The notes under the pieces were generated by a model. The model saw nothing but the letters and a program-made list of their open reading frames with translations. It made no database searches and was not told the DNA's origin. From Acanthaster planci (taxonomy: Eukaryota > Echinodermata > Asteroidea > Valvatida > Acanthasteridae), in assembly GCF_001949145.1 (NCBI RefSeq), contig NW_019091563.1, positions 338,053 through 397,197 on the forward strand: 59,145 nt of DNA. Direction: 5' to 3'. Shown piece after piece: positions 1 to 12,895 of the stretch. Position 1 is the stretch's first letter; every line of letters starts with the position of its first letter. Position numbers and translations under genes: made by a program.

Positions 1-2744
1 ATTAGCAGGAATTAAGTGGCGCGTGCTCGGATAGTGTTTCGCCCCGCGTGGATTGAGTGATGATCTCACGGGCGGCGGGGATCGGAGGAGGGAAAAAGCG
101 AGAGAAATGGTGAACAAGGTTTGAGGAGAAGATGGCCAGAAAGCATGGAAGAATTGTTTCTTTAAGAGGAGTATCTAATGTAACCGTATGAGGATGTGCG
201 CTGACTTCCGCTCAGAGAGAATGGGCTGCCTCCGTACTCAGGCACAGTCTGTCCTGTTTTTTTCTTCATCCTTTGTTGTCTCCACGGCAACTGGAGGGCC
301 TTGGGATGACTGAGGGACAGACAAGATCCGTCTTTCTCCGAGCTTCTGACAGGAAGTTAGGAATATTAAACGCTACACCATTGGAATCGTTGAATAATAA
401 CCGGCTTGGGATATGGAGAGGGGTTGGTGAAGAAAGTAGAATGCGGTGTAATGGAACTCAGGGGCTGGACACTCTGCCCCCGGTTATTGTTTTAATCTGG
501 AAATTCAAGTATGGCAGATCCAATTAGGAATAATTTGGTGAAAAAGCAGTCTGAAATTCAAGAATGACTGAACATTGAATTCATATTGAAGATATAAAAA
601 ATAACAGCGGCGAGTGGTTAGAAGGTTGGTGAAGATGGGAAGAGGCTGATGGTGACTGTGGTGACTGTAGTAGTGGTGGTGACGATGACGATGACAACGA
701 TGATGTTATATGTTTTAAAGTGTTTATATCAACTGTTGGAAATTTCTGTGGTGGTAAATATGACAATAATGAAGTTGTAGTTTGTAATATACTCTTAATA
801 TTTTTAGAGAACCTCTGAAAAAATCTCGTGGACGACATCCACTTATGAGAGTCACATTCAGTACAGAAAAACGTAAGCAGAGTCCAAATAGTCAATTCAA
901 AACAAAAAAGGTAGACGAGAAACTAAACAAAAAGTAACTCCAGTTTTTGTAGAGTTCTTTTTCCACAGTCATCCCCCAAAATACACGAGGATGGTTTGCA
1001 AAACAACCAAGACCTGAATAGATAGGACAACCACTTAGTGCCTTATTGCCAACAGAAAGTGTGCGGATAGGAAACGGAATGATGGATTGCTTGTGAGCTT
1101 TTAGACCGTCTTCCTGAAGCAATCCAACGGGGGCTCCGGCTCCGAGTCTCGGTTGGGCTCAAGGACCAAATGTGACTCGCGCAGGAAGGGCCCGGACGGA
1201 AGTTACACGTATTACAAAGTGGTTCTTTGGATGGATCACTGTAGCTTTTTTTCTTTCTCTCTCTTGTACTCTCCCTTTGCATTTTAACGGGCAATCTTCC
1301 TCTCGACAACCGGGGTGATCGCTTAAAAAGTCGTCACCGTGAACGGGGATTGGACAGGTATTTACAAATCTTGTTTCGTGGGAGTTATCAGAGCATTTCC
1401 GTTCTTTATTTCTTTTTCTTTTTTTAAATTTATTTATTTATTTTTTTGTTTATCTGTACTTTTTGTTCACGCCTATCTAGTAAGTTTGAGTTCCTTGCCC
1501 CCTATGGTACAGATATAGGCTGGTAACTGATGTAGGCAAAGAACACTGGACTGCGCAAACAAAACTGCAAATTAGCGACACACGGAAAACAGATCTAGAA
1601 AAGTGAATGGGAACCTTAGCAGTCACATTCATAATCGCTTTCAATCTATAGATGACGGTCCCCGTCTTCCTTCTGTCTTTTTGCGCAGGTAGATTCATGC
1701 TGTGACCACAGTTTGACCCAGAAACGTTACCCGACCGAGGTGAATAAATTATCATGCATAGTTGGGCAGTCAACCTGACTGTTGTTAAGATTTATTTTTC
1801 TTACCCAAAATCAAAACATGCTTGTACTCGGAAAAACCCACGTTTTCATTTCTTCGATGCCTTAGCACACAGAAACAAGTTTTCTTCCTGCCCTAATGGG
1901 TAGCCGATGAAATGGTGAAAGGAAGTAAGGCAAGACGGAAAAAAAGAATACAGTGAGCCAGAAGAGGGAGGTAAAAGTCACCAGCAGTGTGATAGATTGT
2001 CAGTGCTGGACAAATACTCCAGCCGGGCTTAATGTAGTCTCCACTTGTGATTTTTGGAGAAACATTTTAACCGCGGAGTGGCAGGCCGGGATCATCTTTT
2101 GCTTAGTGTTCGTAACTGGGCCATCGATCGATGGAGGCTGGCGCTTCGCTGGCCTGTGGAGGGGATGGGGGCCGGCCGACTAAAAGGATGACGACAGAAT
2201 TTTTTTTTAATTTGCGCGTTACATATCAAAAGCTGTTACTTTTTAAGTGGAGGTTTACGTAGTGACGCTTTGTGGGAATTTGTTTAGTCGCCAATTTTGC
2301 ACAATAATAAATTATAAAGGTTGTTACTATATATGTATTAGTTCGAACCAAAAGCAAATTTACATTAAGATTTTAATCATTAGGTGAAGCTTATTCAAAT
2401 GTTCTGGATAATACACAAAGTTACAATCACAGACTGAGATATCCACGATACCACGATGTTCTTCGTAGAAATTTATCCCCATAGAGAGGATATGTCTTCG
2501 AACCATTATATTGGCAAGAATCTTTGCTACAGAATTAGGGTGGCTCGGATCCAGGTATCACACGGGAGTACATTGGTTTATCGCTCGTGAATAACAAGAT
2601 AGGCTGCACGATTTCCACACGCTGATACGTCAGAGTTCGGGACGCACTATTCCATATAAGACCACACTAATTAAACGAAGGAAAAACAAGACTTTTAACA
2701 ATAAGGTTAAGGGTATGTGAATGCAAGACATGTAAATATCTATT
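1..2744. other. Unassigned sequence, no gene recognised
   Basis: The first 150 bases and 2060-2180 are CpG-rich and could be regulatory or the edge of something outside the window. A GTGGTGGTGACGATGAC simple stretch lies at 660-700. Open frames here are short and unlike known families. Confidence 0.5.
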
Positions 2745-4060
2745 TAAAATAGATAGGTGTGTCCATTTCTGTTTACAATCAAGATACATGTAAACACCAA
2801 GATATTTGTAGGTGGTGACCATTTACAACAATATCAATATGTTCATATCTATCAAGTTTTTGGTTAGAACGAATAAATTTCCTTTCCGTTTTGTAGTATT
2901 AAATTTCGATCTACTGTCATTGAGCAAGTATAATACTTTTCTGCAGATCATGGTCTAGAAGCAAGTTAATCTGATGAATAACAAATGCAGTGTCTTAAGT
3001 GTAAAGAACATACACTCAATCACAGACACAATATCATCAATGAATGTAGAAACTAATATGTGAGCCCAAGATAGTTCCTTGTGAGACTCCAACATTGAAA
3101 TCATCAGATTTGCTCGACAAGATATTCCAACCTGCTTGTAACCCTTCAAGAAGGCAAGACTGGAGCTAATCGAGCTCCAGACCCTTTATACCTAATGTGT
3201 AATTTGTTCAGCAAGATGAATTGATCAACAACGCCAAAAGGTTTACGAAGATCTAAAAACATTGCTCCCGCAAATTTACCATTAGGAATTCTCGAAAATC
3301 AAGAAGTGCTGCGTGCGTGGAATGAAGCGGTAGGAAGCCTGATTGCTCCTGTACTGAGCAGTAATTTACTGTAAGAAAATAAGAAAACCTAATATTAATA
3401 ATTAACGATTTTTCTAACAGTTGGTATAACTGAAATAGGCCTGTTTGACTACAGCTAAGAATTGCACCGCCTTTCTGTATAGGAGTAACCTAGGCCGATT
3501 TCCATTCGTTGGGAACAAAACCATTCTGCAAACTTTTAAACTGAAAAATATTATTGAAGCAAGCCAGCACCACAGTTTTAAAAAAGGCCGTAATTCCCAT
3601 CCTTACCTAAGGCTTTTCTTTTCTAGCCAAGATTTTCTTAAGCTTCAGTACTTAATCAGTAAAAACTGGATAAAATTTGAAATGTTGTTGTTCATTAGTC
3701 AGACTGATATTCTCATTCAACTCATCACTGAGTATAGTTTCAAAGTGATCGTCTGAATTTGGCACACACACGTAAAATGTTCCTTGAACTTACTTGGAAT
3801 GACATTGTTTATCTCCAGTATAAGGCTAAGTGTGAGTTGATTTCTTTTGAATAGCCCCCTTAGCGTCATACAAAAAATCCTGAAATACTGTCGTTTAACA
3901 CAGTTTGAATAACTATTGCTATTTCATAAAACCCATCCCTCTTTGTTAGTAAAATGTTTGGACCTCATACTTTCTTGTCCTAGTTCCACATATTCATCAT
4001 GGATCCATTCAGCTTCCTTCGCTCAAATTCAGATTTTTAACTGGACAGTAAATATCACAA
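2745..4060 (-). mobile_element. Decayed jockey/CR1-type LINE reverse transcriptase
   Basis: Reading the minus strand across several frame shifts gives the RT motifs in correct order. First, near 3500, come NGFVPNEWKSA and VTPIQKGGA. Next, near 3420-3460, comes a degraded form of the NYRPIS block. LDLRK-FGVVDQFILLNKL lies near 3200-3260. A VSQGTILG (PQGSILGP-like) motif lies near 3062-3100, then a FIDDI segment near 3030, DTAFVIHQ near 2985 and YLGVYLDC-like text near 2780. The Asp pair of the catalytic YxDD is damaged and stops are frequent, so it is inactive. Text near 3990-4040 with ERRKLN suggests the linker between endonuclease and RT. No target-site duplications were found, and ends are approximate. 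Confidence 0.75.
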
Positions 4061-7000
4061 CACTCATTAGCACACCTTTAAACACATTCCATGTCGCATT
4101 TTGATCCATAAATAGTTCCAGTTTATTCCATGATTAATGTTTAAGATGCTAATGAAAATCTTGTACTATAAAATCTAGAATTAAACGAGCACGAATAAAG
4201 TTATGATCTTCAGTAATTTTCACCGACTTGTGAGAGTGGAGCATGCCATTTGAAAAACACTGTGAATAGATTGCAAAGGTTCAAGAAATGACGAATGGGA
4301 ATGGCTTTGTTTCGACGAAGACACTCTAACGTATAAATTTGCTGTCCCTGCGTCACGCATAAAACGGTATGATCAGTACCGATGTGACCTAATTTCAGAG
4401 TTTGTGTTTACTGTCAAACATGGAGGTGGCAAAACGTGTATATAGCCACAAAACACAAAGGTCGACGCAGCGCAACATGAACATTTGTCAAGAGTGGGTC
4501 CCTATAGGTTTGACCATGCTGTTTCTTGCTGTACAAAATAAGTATTTCGAAAGGTTTCCCCTTGATGGGACAAACATTCCGACAATGCCCGTGGCTTGAC
4601 TGTAAGCAAACCCCCGCTGTTGGCAGTTTGTTGTAACTTCCAAGAGAAATTCTGTAATAATATTGTTATGATATCATCCGTAAATCCTCTCTTACTGCAA
4701 CTGACGTCTACCCGATTATGATCTTTTGACGGTGACTGGCGAGGGAGAAACGATCCCCGGTAAGTCCCAGACTAATTCCTGTTTTCTCGCCCGCCAAATT
4801 ACCCCAGGTGAACGCTAATTAGTAACGCCCAACCGATCTACTCAAAGGGCCCCCACAAATGCCAGCTCACACTTATATTAATCCGATCAAATCAGATTTA
4901 TGAAATTATTATTCCGGGGACAATCGTTCCACAGAAGAATGAAAAGAGAGAAAAGAAATTGCATTTATTGTTTTGGTTTTAAGAACGGATTTATTGGGAG
5001 TATAATGTAAAAATTGTGACCTTTATGTTGTCAGTATTTGATGGAACGGCAGGCCTCAGGTCGGAGCAGACAGACTGACTGGCGGTCGTTTCAAGTCCAC
5101 GGTTAAGAGAGCAAGTCAAGCGTGGTGTAATCGGTTTATAAATACGGGTACCAAGCACAACTATTTCTCGCTTGCAGTGATCTGTGGCTAAGCCCCCGTC
5201 GAGGCTATTCTTCCCTGATTCATGGTCTAAAAATTCAGTGAATGATAATAAACAAAACATACGTCAACAATTTTCCAGGTGTGTAGTTTCTCATCGGGGA
5301 TTTTCGGGCAGCCTTGGTCGCCGTGAAAGAAAATAGAAAGAGAACTGTGTAGCAGTGCGTGAGAGAAGCATAGAAAAGTTGTCAGCATCATACCGCCCAA
5401 AGGATGCAACCTTGGTTGACACTCCCGGAGGACACCACTGTCCGTGGGAAACTTATGAAGATTGCTCTGACAAACCAATTTTTCAAGACATAAATGCTTC
5501 TGCGAAGGAACTACTTACCTTGTGTCTTCAGAAGGAAACGTGAAATCCAGCTTTACTGATTTCTTCTGGTTTATCCTTATATCATCCTTTGGGTAGAATG
5601 CATGCATTCCCGTGTGGTAAATGACTCTTAGTATATTCGTTTTTCCATTTCATTTGTATATTGTGTGTACAGGCCAATAAAAGAAAAATGACCAGTTAGT
5701 AAAAGTTTAAAAATTGAAAGTTGACAAATTTCCAAAAGAGTTGACGAGCTTGTTGTATGTATAGCATGCTTTTCGACACCCATACCCATATTGTTAACAA
5801 TGAAAGGGAAATCCATTTGCAACGCTGTAATTACAAGAAACCTGCCGCCTATATAAAAGGGCCAATTCCACAGTCTCGCACCAATGGTTTGGGGAGCTCA
5901 GACTGGAATTACCCCTACCTCTCCCCATTTTATATGCTTGAACTTTATTGCTTGTGCACGTTCAAGTAAGTCCCCCTCCCCCGGTTGTGCCACGCAGGAC
6001 TGGGATGTGCGGATTTATCAGAGCTAGTAGTTTAAGATTTAGGTGAAAAATTGTAGCTTGGCGGCGCCACCAAACTTCCAGGCTATGTTAGGACTAAGCT
6101 GATCCCTTTACTCACGATGTGTACCACTTCAACAATCAGGTCAAGGTTATGTTTAGCCTCTATTGAGTAAGTCGCGCCCCAAAATGCGCCAACAGGGCGT
6201 GGGAATGTGGATGCAAGTATGGGATCTGCTTCAGGTTTCTATCACCTTCAGTCAAAAACATTTAAAGGCAGTGTACAGGATTTGCATATACGTAATTTTT
6301 TTTAAAATTGCCAATTATGGGGTTTGTGATTTTCTTTGTGTCTCATTTCAAGGGCCTGTTTCATTTTTTTTAGATCACTGCTTTGAGGGTAATCGAGAAA
6401 AACGCTGTTCATTTTTATCTCTCAAAGCCCAGCTCGTGTAATTTGTCTCGAAAAAACTAAGGGCCACTGGACATTATTGAGTGCCTGGACAGTGCACAGG
6501 CGAGGTCGATCAGCAGACCCATTATGGCCCTCCAAAAAATGCATTTTTCCATAGTTTTGGCCAGTAATAGTGGTTGGCAGATTTACCTTCAAGTTTGTGC
6601 TTCCTCTTCAACAATGCAACGCTGAGAATTCGTCCAATAAATACCGTGTCATCGTGCTGTGAATTGACTACAGTCACTCACGCGACCAAAATGTAGGCCT
6701 ACATTGTACACGTACGTGTAACGGTACAAGTACACTTGCACCATCCACCGTATTGTTCGCTCTTCACACGTAGTCTCCTACGTCAGACAAAAATCGTCCA
6801 CACACCGTCAGAGCCCATCATAAACACTTTATAAATCAACAAATGTGACAATTATCCTTACATTTTGGGCATAAGAGTTACTGTCATTGGAGAAACAGAA
6901 AGCTAAATGTCTCGAAATTTGGGATTTTTATTTTCGAAGAAACCGACCATGATCATTTTGGGCTATACCATTGTATTAAGGGGTGATGCCGCGATGACAT

Positions 7001-10000
7001 ATTCACGTGATGTACCCTTCTACAGTTTCATTAAGAAACTCTAATTTCAAACCAGTCTAAATTATCCTTCTGGCTGTTAGTTATGGTTATATATCTATTT
7101 TAATAGCTAATGAGTTTAGGCGTACCAAAGACGCGCTGGCAATTTGTATTTTACCCGATAATATAGACTCTTCCAACATTTGTCTTATATTTTCGTTGGG
7201 CCCGTTAACAGTTGCGGTGTTTAAACGAATTGTTTTATTTTTTCAAAAGATGTGGAAAAAATATAAAATTTCTCTTTTGTCAAAAATGACGACATTTCCT
7301 GCGGTAAGATTTCACAGATTGTCTGACACTTTTAAGTAGCCTACTTACTTTACACTAAGAAATTTCAAGATAATTCAACAGTCCCGTTTCAGAGACCTTG
7401 CAAATCCCGTACACAGTCTTTAGGCCTAAGTCATCAACAACAGTTGACAGACAGAAGCTCATCAGGATATCACGACTTAAAAAAATGGGATTTAGCGAAA
7501 GATATCATGAACTTACTTTTTTTTTTGAAGAATGCAACTGAACATCAACTGTTGATTCAAAAATTTGCATATATAGTTTGACGTGAAAAGAGGGGAAAAA
7601 TCACTCTTCTGAAGAGACTCTTGACGTTTCAAATACTTGACTGTACATAAAACTGTTTCACTGTATTTGCCGAATTTTCTAATCAACTGACAACTCGTGA
7701 CCATTAAATTAGCAATGAATTTATCATATGTGAAACTGAAAAGCTTTTTACCCAAAACGCATCGGAAGAAATGAAATAGCAGTGATAATTGTCTAAGACG
7801 CTAAAAAATTGAATTACAGGCGAGTCACAGACACCAACGGCAAATGGTCGACAAATAATATTCACCGGCTGCAGGCGAGGAAATTAAATCATGGTCGGAG
7901 ATATTTTGTCACATTAAATTTCCTGTGGCAAAGGTGACCTGTTTATTAAGTCATTGTCATCTGCTATGGTGCGGTAATTAAAGCGAAACAAAATTAATTT
8001 TGGAGCATAACATTCAGCAGTTTTCAAATTCTTCAGGTGCATGATGTGCAATACACGGGTATAGGCCTATATCTGGTGTTTGTTGATGTATGTGCATCAA
8101 GTCTTTTATTTCATTACGTAAGTTTAAAGAAATATATAGATATGTTTATAATGAAAAATTGTGGAAAAACTTTTAAACTGGCCATTTTCCCAGTCAATCA
8201 CATTTATGAATGAACAGTCAGACAAATTTGCAAATTTTGAGCATAGGGTAACTTCCAATTAACCATGACTAAACTTACAGGTAAATGTAATGTCCTCCCC
8301 CCCCCAAAAAAAGATAATAAAATAAAAATAAAGGCTTAATGCTCACAACATTATACCCATAATTTAACACATTTTTTAACTGTCAGAAAAAACTGAAATA
8401 GTATGCAAGTCAGACATGCCAAGTCTAGATCCAGGGCATCAAAATTTATCGTAAAGTCTGAAGTACACAAATATGTGTCATGTCCGTATAGCGCACAATT
8501 GCCAAAATATCTCTCCAACCACATACATTTGTGTTTCCGTGTACCTTTTAAATTGAAATCGAGAAGAAAAGTCGGAAAGGTTCTCAAAGAATAATACATG
8601 CTATTTTTTTTTGGGGGGGAGCGCTTAGTGCTAACCATGAACACACGACAATCATGGAAAAAAAATCATAAAAGGCAGTCCATGTCCGCTCGTATACAGC
8701 CCGCGCCCCGTGGCACATTCCAAGCTACGGCGCACAGAGCGTTAGTTGACCGGCCTCCGCGCACGCAGGGCCTGCTGCTAGCCCACCGCGCACACTGGGC
8801 CAGGCGGCGTCCATTCGGAAAATCACGGATGCGCTTCAGCTCTGTGGTCAAATGCGCTCACACTCAAGATCTAAACCTCCTTTTTTCGAGGGTATTTCTC
8901 TTCCAATTCTTTTTTAAAATTAATAGCTAGTTTTATTTTAGGTGTCACAGAAAGCCCTCAAAGTGCCACTTGAAAACAAATGCTCATTTTTCACAGATGA
9001 AACCCCAAGAAAACATTATTTTATGGTAGATAGTTTAGGCAATTCAAACACTATGAATTCAAGCAAAACTCAATGAGTGTTGTGTGGTCCCTGGGGATAG
9101 AAATGTTTTTAGCTTCATCATTTCGATAGGGAAACATGGAACTACAAAACCGATCCACGCGCACAACGTGTACGCAGTAGCCCATTTCGATTTCCTGCTA
9201 TTAGCCGTGCAACGGTAAGCTCAAAGACGTGCGTATCGGAGGCGGAAAAAATGGGTAGGCCTATATATCGGCGAAGGGAAAAGAATTGGAAGTATCGTGC
9301 AATGACTTGCAAAAGGGAGGGGGGATTATATTGATAGGCCTGCCCAGGTCAAAAGTGGAGGAATATTGTATCGCTCAGCCCCTGGGATCTCCGCCCATGA
9401 CTTGAATTGTTCCCAATTTTTTTCGTTGGGGAAGAACAATAAGTATATTTCGAGTAGATTTTTTTTCTGTTTCTTGGAATGTCACCGTCAATCAAAAATA
9501 GTGGCGACCCGGTCGTCAACCGTAAACTTGAAGGAATGACCTCTCTTCGGCAACCTTTTGGTGTCGTACTGTATTATTTTATGAATCGCCCCGAAATTAT
9601 GTATAAGCACGTGCGTATGCAACGACACCTCAGAAATGTTTTATTGAGGAAATGTTGGCTTCACAATTTGAACAGAAAACCTCTAAACTGAAAAGTGTCT
9701 TTCCTGTATGGCGTCCAACAACTATCAGAAGTCCGGTAAAGCTGGTTTGGACTGCTTTAAGTATTCTTGAAAACGGTGAACATAAGTATCTCAGAAAAAG
9801 ACGTCAGAATTAATAGTTGTCATACGCTGAAGAGAAGTATTTCAAATGGCAAAGAAAAAGCGTCTAAAAAAATTTCATCAGATGGACCCAAACACCGCTA
9901 TGATGAATGCTTGTGTACTGTGTAAAACATATCATTACGAAGGCGGCACCAGCATAGAACCGTGCAAATAGAACGCATTAAATAATTTATGAGAGATAAT

Positions 10001-12798
10001 TCTAAAGTATGAATATTCCTTACATTTGCCAGAGGCGGCCATACGGTGGCGCCTGCTATGAAAACAATACCTAAGATTTTCTCTTTTGGTACAAATCCCG
10101 AGCGCAATTCGAACCATTCGGTGCCCTGGCTGTATTGTTTGGCTACTTGGCATTATTTTTGTCTGCGGTAGATAGCAGACATCGCCTGGTGGGAATTCAC
10201 TTATTAATCTAAAACTGTTTTTAATCTGCAAAGAAACATTAGTACGATTAAACATTGAGTCTTAAAATACTTGCCTAATAGCGGACTACCTAGATCATTT
10301 CTGCGTCAAAAAGTTTGAAGTTAAAATCATTTAGTTGAAGCTAATGAGGTATTATGAAGGAATGAATTTAGTATAGTAATTTGAAGATATACGGCCATTT
10401 TGCATTAATAACTTCCATTATCACATACAGAAGTGAGTCGAAAACGTAAATATATGTTTGGGTATATCTGTTTTGACAAATGGTTACGTGCTGACGATCC
10501 TGTTTAATATATTATCCGAATCAAAAGAAAGAATATAGATTTGGGAGGACGCGTGCCTTTTGCCTATTTCTGACGTTGCCGTTTCTGAAGTAAAAATAAC
10601 CGCATTGTTTTACTCGTGTTGTTCACATACACTAATGTGCTAATGTTTCGCCTGATAAAGAATACGCGGATAAAAAAAGTAGAAATTATCTCAATCAAGA
10701 AATCAAGAATTTTGTATGAGGATATTTTGACTGCAATTTACATTGTTATCGCTGAACTCTGACTATCAATGAATGAAAAAACACTCAGTTTTACCCATAT
10801 AATTTGGCATAAGGTCAATCAAGCTTTTGAAGGCCGTTATTTTATGGTTGATATTCATATATTTCTTATGTTTAAAACGCTGAATATAGAGTAAGCAGGT
10901 TATGACTATAACCAGGATATGGGTCAGAGGGCAATGACTCAACGAGGCCTTAATCCCATACATCAACTGGACTGGCTTGACTGGTATCTAAAGTGCGCTC
11001 TACCCCTATCTCCGACCCCCCCCCCAATTTACTGAAGAAAAGACTAGGGATTTTCGATGAAAGACCTCCCGTCATTGAGGAAGAAAAAAAAGCACAAAAA
11101 CTGGGACATGGTCCTTCTAATTCCCAGCGCATTTGTGAGAGGGCCCAGGTCCGCGCCTCCTTTTAATTGCCCCCCGCTCACTTCATTGAAGTCTGGGTGT
11201 AGAATCGAATATCATCTGACAGGCTGTCTGCGGCAGTCATGAAAGTTTGATTCATGTGCTAAACACCCTGTTCAGCTCTTGAAGGGCTTGTACGGGGGAC
11301 CTCATTTCCCCCGGTCCGGCAGAGCTGTCAATAACGGCCCGTTGCTTCCAGCACGTGTGCCTTACCTCTGTACCCCCTCTTACTTTCTCCTCTCTTTTTA
11401 GTGGCTGTCCCATACACACTCGTAAGCCCGGGGTGGGTGGTGGGATTAGAGCAGTTTTAAATAGCAGTGCAGATCATATCCCCCTCATGTGATCCCAATT
11501 TAAGTAGCTGACTGAGCCTGCTTGGCAGGCCCCTCCCGCCTTAGATACGCTTTTATTACAGCAGGCTGGTCTGGCTGGCCCGCGGGCTTTTGAGTGCAAA
11601 CACAAAACAACGTGTCATTAAAAGCTTCTTTAAAACTGCTCAGTGGTGTAGCGTTACGAGTCCAGCCTGCAACGTGGCCCCGAGACTGAAATCGTAGATT
11701 ATTTGCGAACGTTCCGACTTTTTTTGCATTTTCCCAGGCTTATTCAAACTGAGAGAGAAAGAGGTGGAAAAATGGATATGAGAGAGTGTGCATAGTACCC
11801 GAGAAACGATTGACGCTGTGGAAAGACCAATGACTCATTGCTTATGTGACCAAGCGAGTGAGAGGAGAAGGGACAAACACTCAATTGAAAACTTTTTTGT
11901 AGGGTCGTTCTCGAGAATGTTTTTTCGTTTTCTTCTGGGACTCACAACTGAAAAATGTGTGTATTGGTGTGGATCCAGTCGCTAAACATATTTCTAACAA
12001 GGACAATGAATTTATGGTGAAAATTATGTGATAGGCATAAACTGGGTAAAATAGTGAACTACTTGGAGAAGGCTATGGGAGGATTAGGGATCTGTATAGA
12101 GAGAACATTTAAAAATCTAATACATGTACATGTTAAGCGTCGAGTTCAGCTATTCTGGAAATTCAAGATTTACAACCATTGAAAGAGGAATACCCGCTCC
12201 TATGTAGTCTGCTATGTAGTCTGCAAGACAAGACTATCGTTACATCTACTTAAATGCCCGTCCCTCCACCAATGATAATTCTAATAACAAATACATATAC
12301 CGAAATCTTCTTACTTGAAAGCTTTAAGCACATCGAAAATGTTAATACGTAATAACGACCTACATGCCCAAAATTTCTTATTGTGCATAAGATAATTTAC
12401 GATAAGCATTGTACCTGTCTGAAGGTTAGTGAAGGGAGGATGTACAACGTTCGTGGTCTCATCAATGGCCGAAAACGGTATTATACGCCTAACTGGCGAA
12501 TAATAGAGCGTGTCTAAACAATTTGTCTTTCCGAGAAATAATCTTCAAATTATTCCAAATATCAGCACATCAAGTTCCGAGCCACACTAAGATTTGACTA
12601 TATGTTTAACATGGAACAAGACTGGGTAGACACCACTAGCTGAACAAGAACAAAATACAATCGTTCAATTCAATAGACCAATTGCCCTTTAAAACATGTA
12701 CAATTACATGAGAAAGATATACCTCAAAAATTTCTCACCAGAATCTACTCCCGCACAACCAAATTGCCGTAGGTTGGCTGCCACAGGTTAGTTACATT
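4060..12798. other. Unassigned intergenic sequence
   Basis: AT-rich DNA with short chance open frames. Features noted are several TAGGCCTA palindromes, homopolymer runs at 8298 and 8606, and a more complex, GC-balanced stretch at about 11150-11700 that could be a conserved non-coding element. No gene recognised. Confidence 0.5.
8680..8850. other. Isolated GC- and CpG-rich patch
   Basis: A 170-base GC-rich patch in AT-rich surroundings. Both strands stay open across it, as expected from composition. No recognised protein or RNA; possibly a regulatory element. Confidence 0.25.
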
Positions 12799-12895
12799 AG
12801 GCCTGCGTCAAACGTTGGGCTTCTGCCGTGTCGAACTTAAACTCTTTTTCTTTTTCAATTAATTGCGGCAGAAGTACGACGTTTGGCGCAGGCCT
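12799..12895. mobile_element. Hairpin MITE-like element (AGGCCTGCG termini)
   Basis: Two 30-base arms, starting AGGCCTGCGTCAAACG and ending in GGCGCAGGCCT, are inverted copies with only a few mismatches. They flank a 37-base AT-rich spacer. The form is a short foldback transposable element. It also creates a spurious open frame on the minus strand. Confidence 0.7.
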
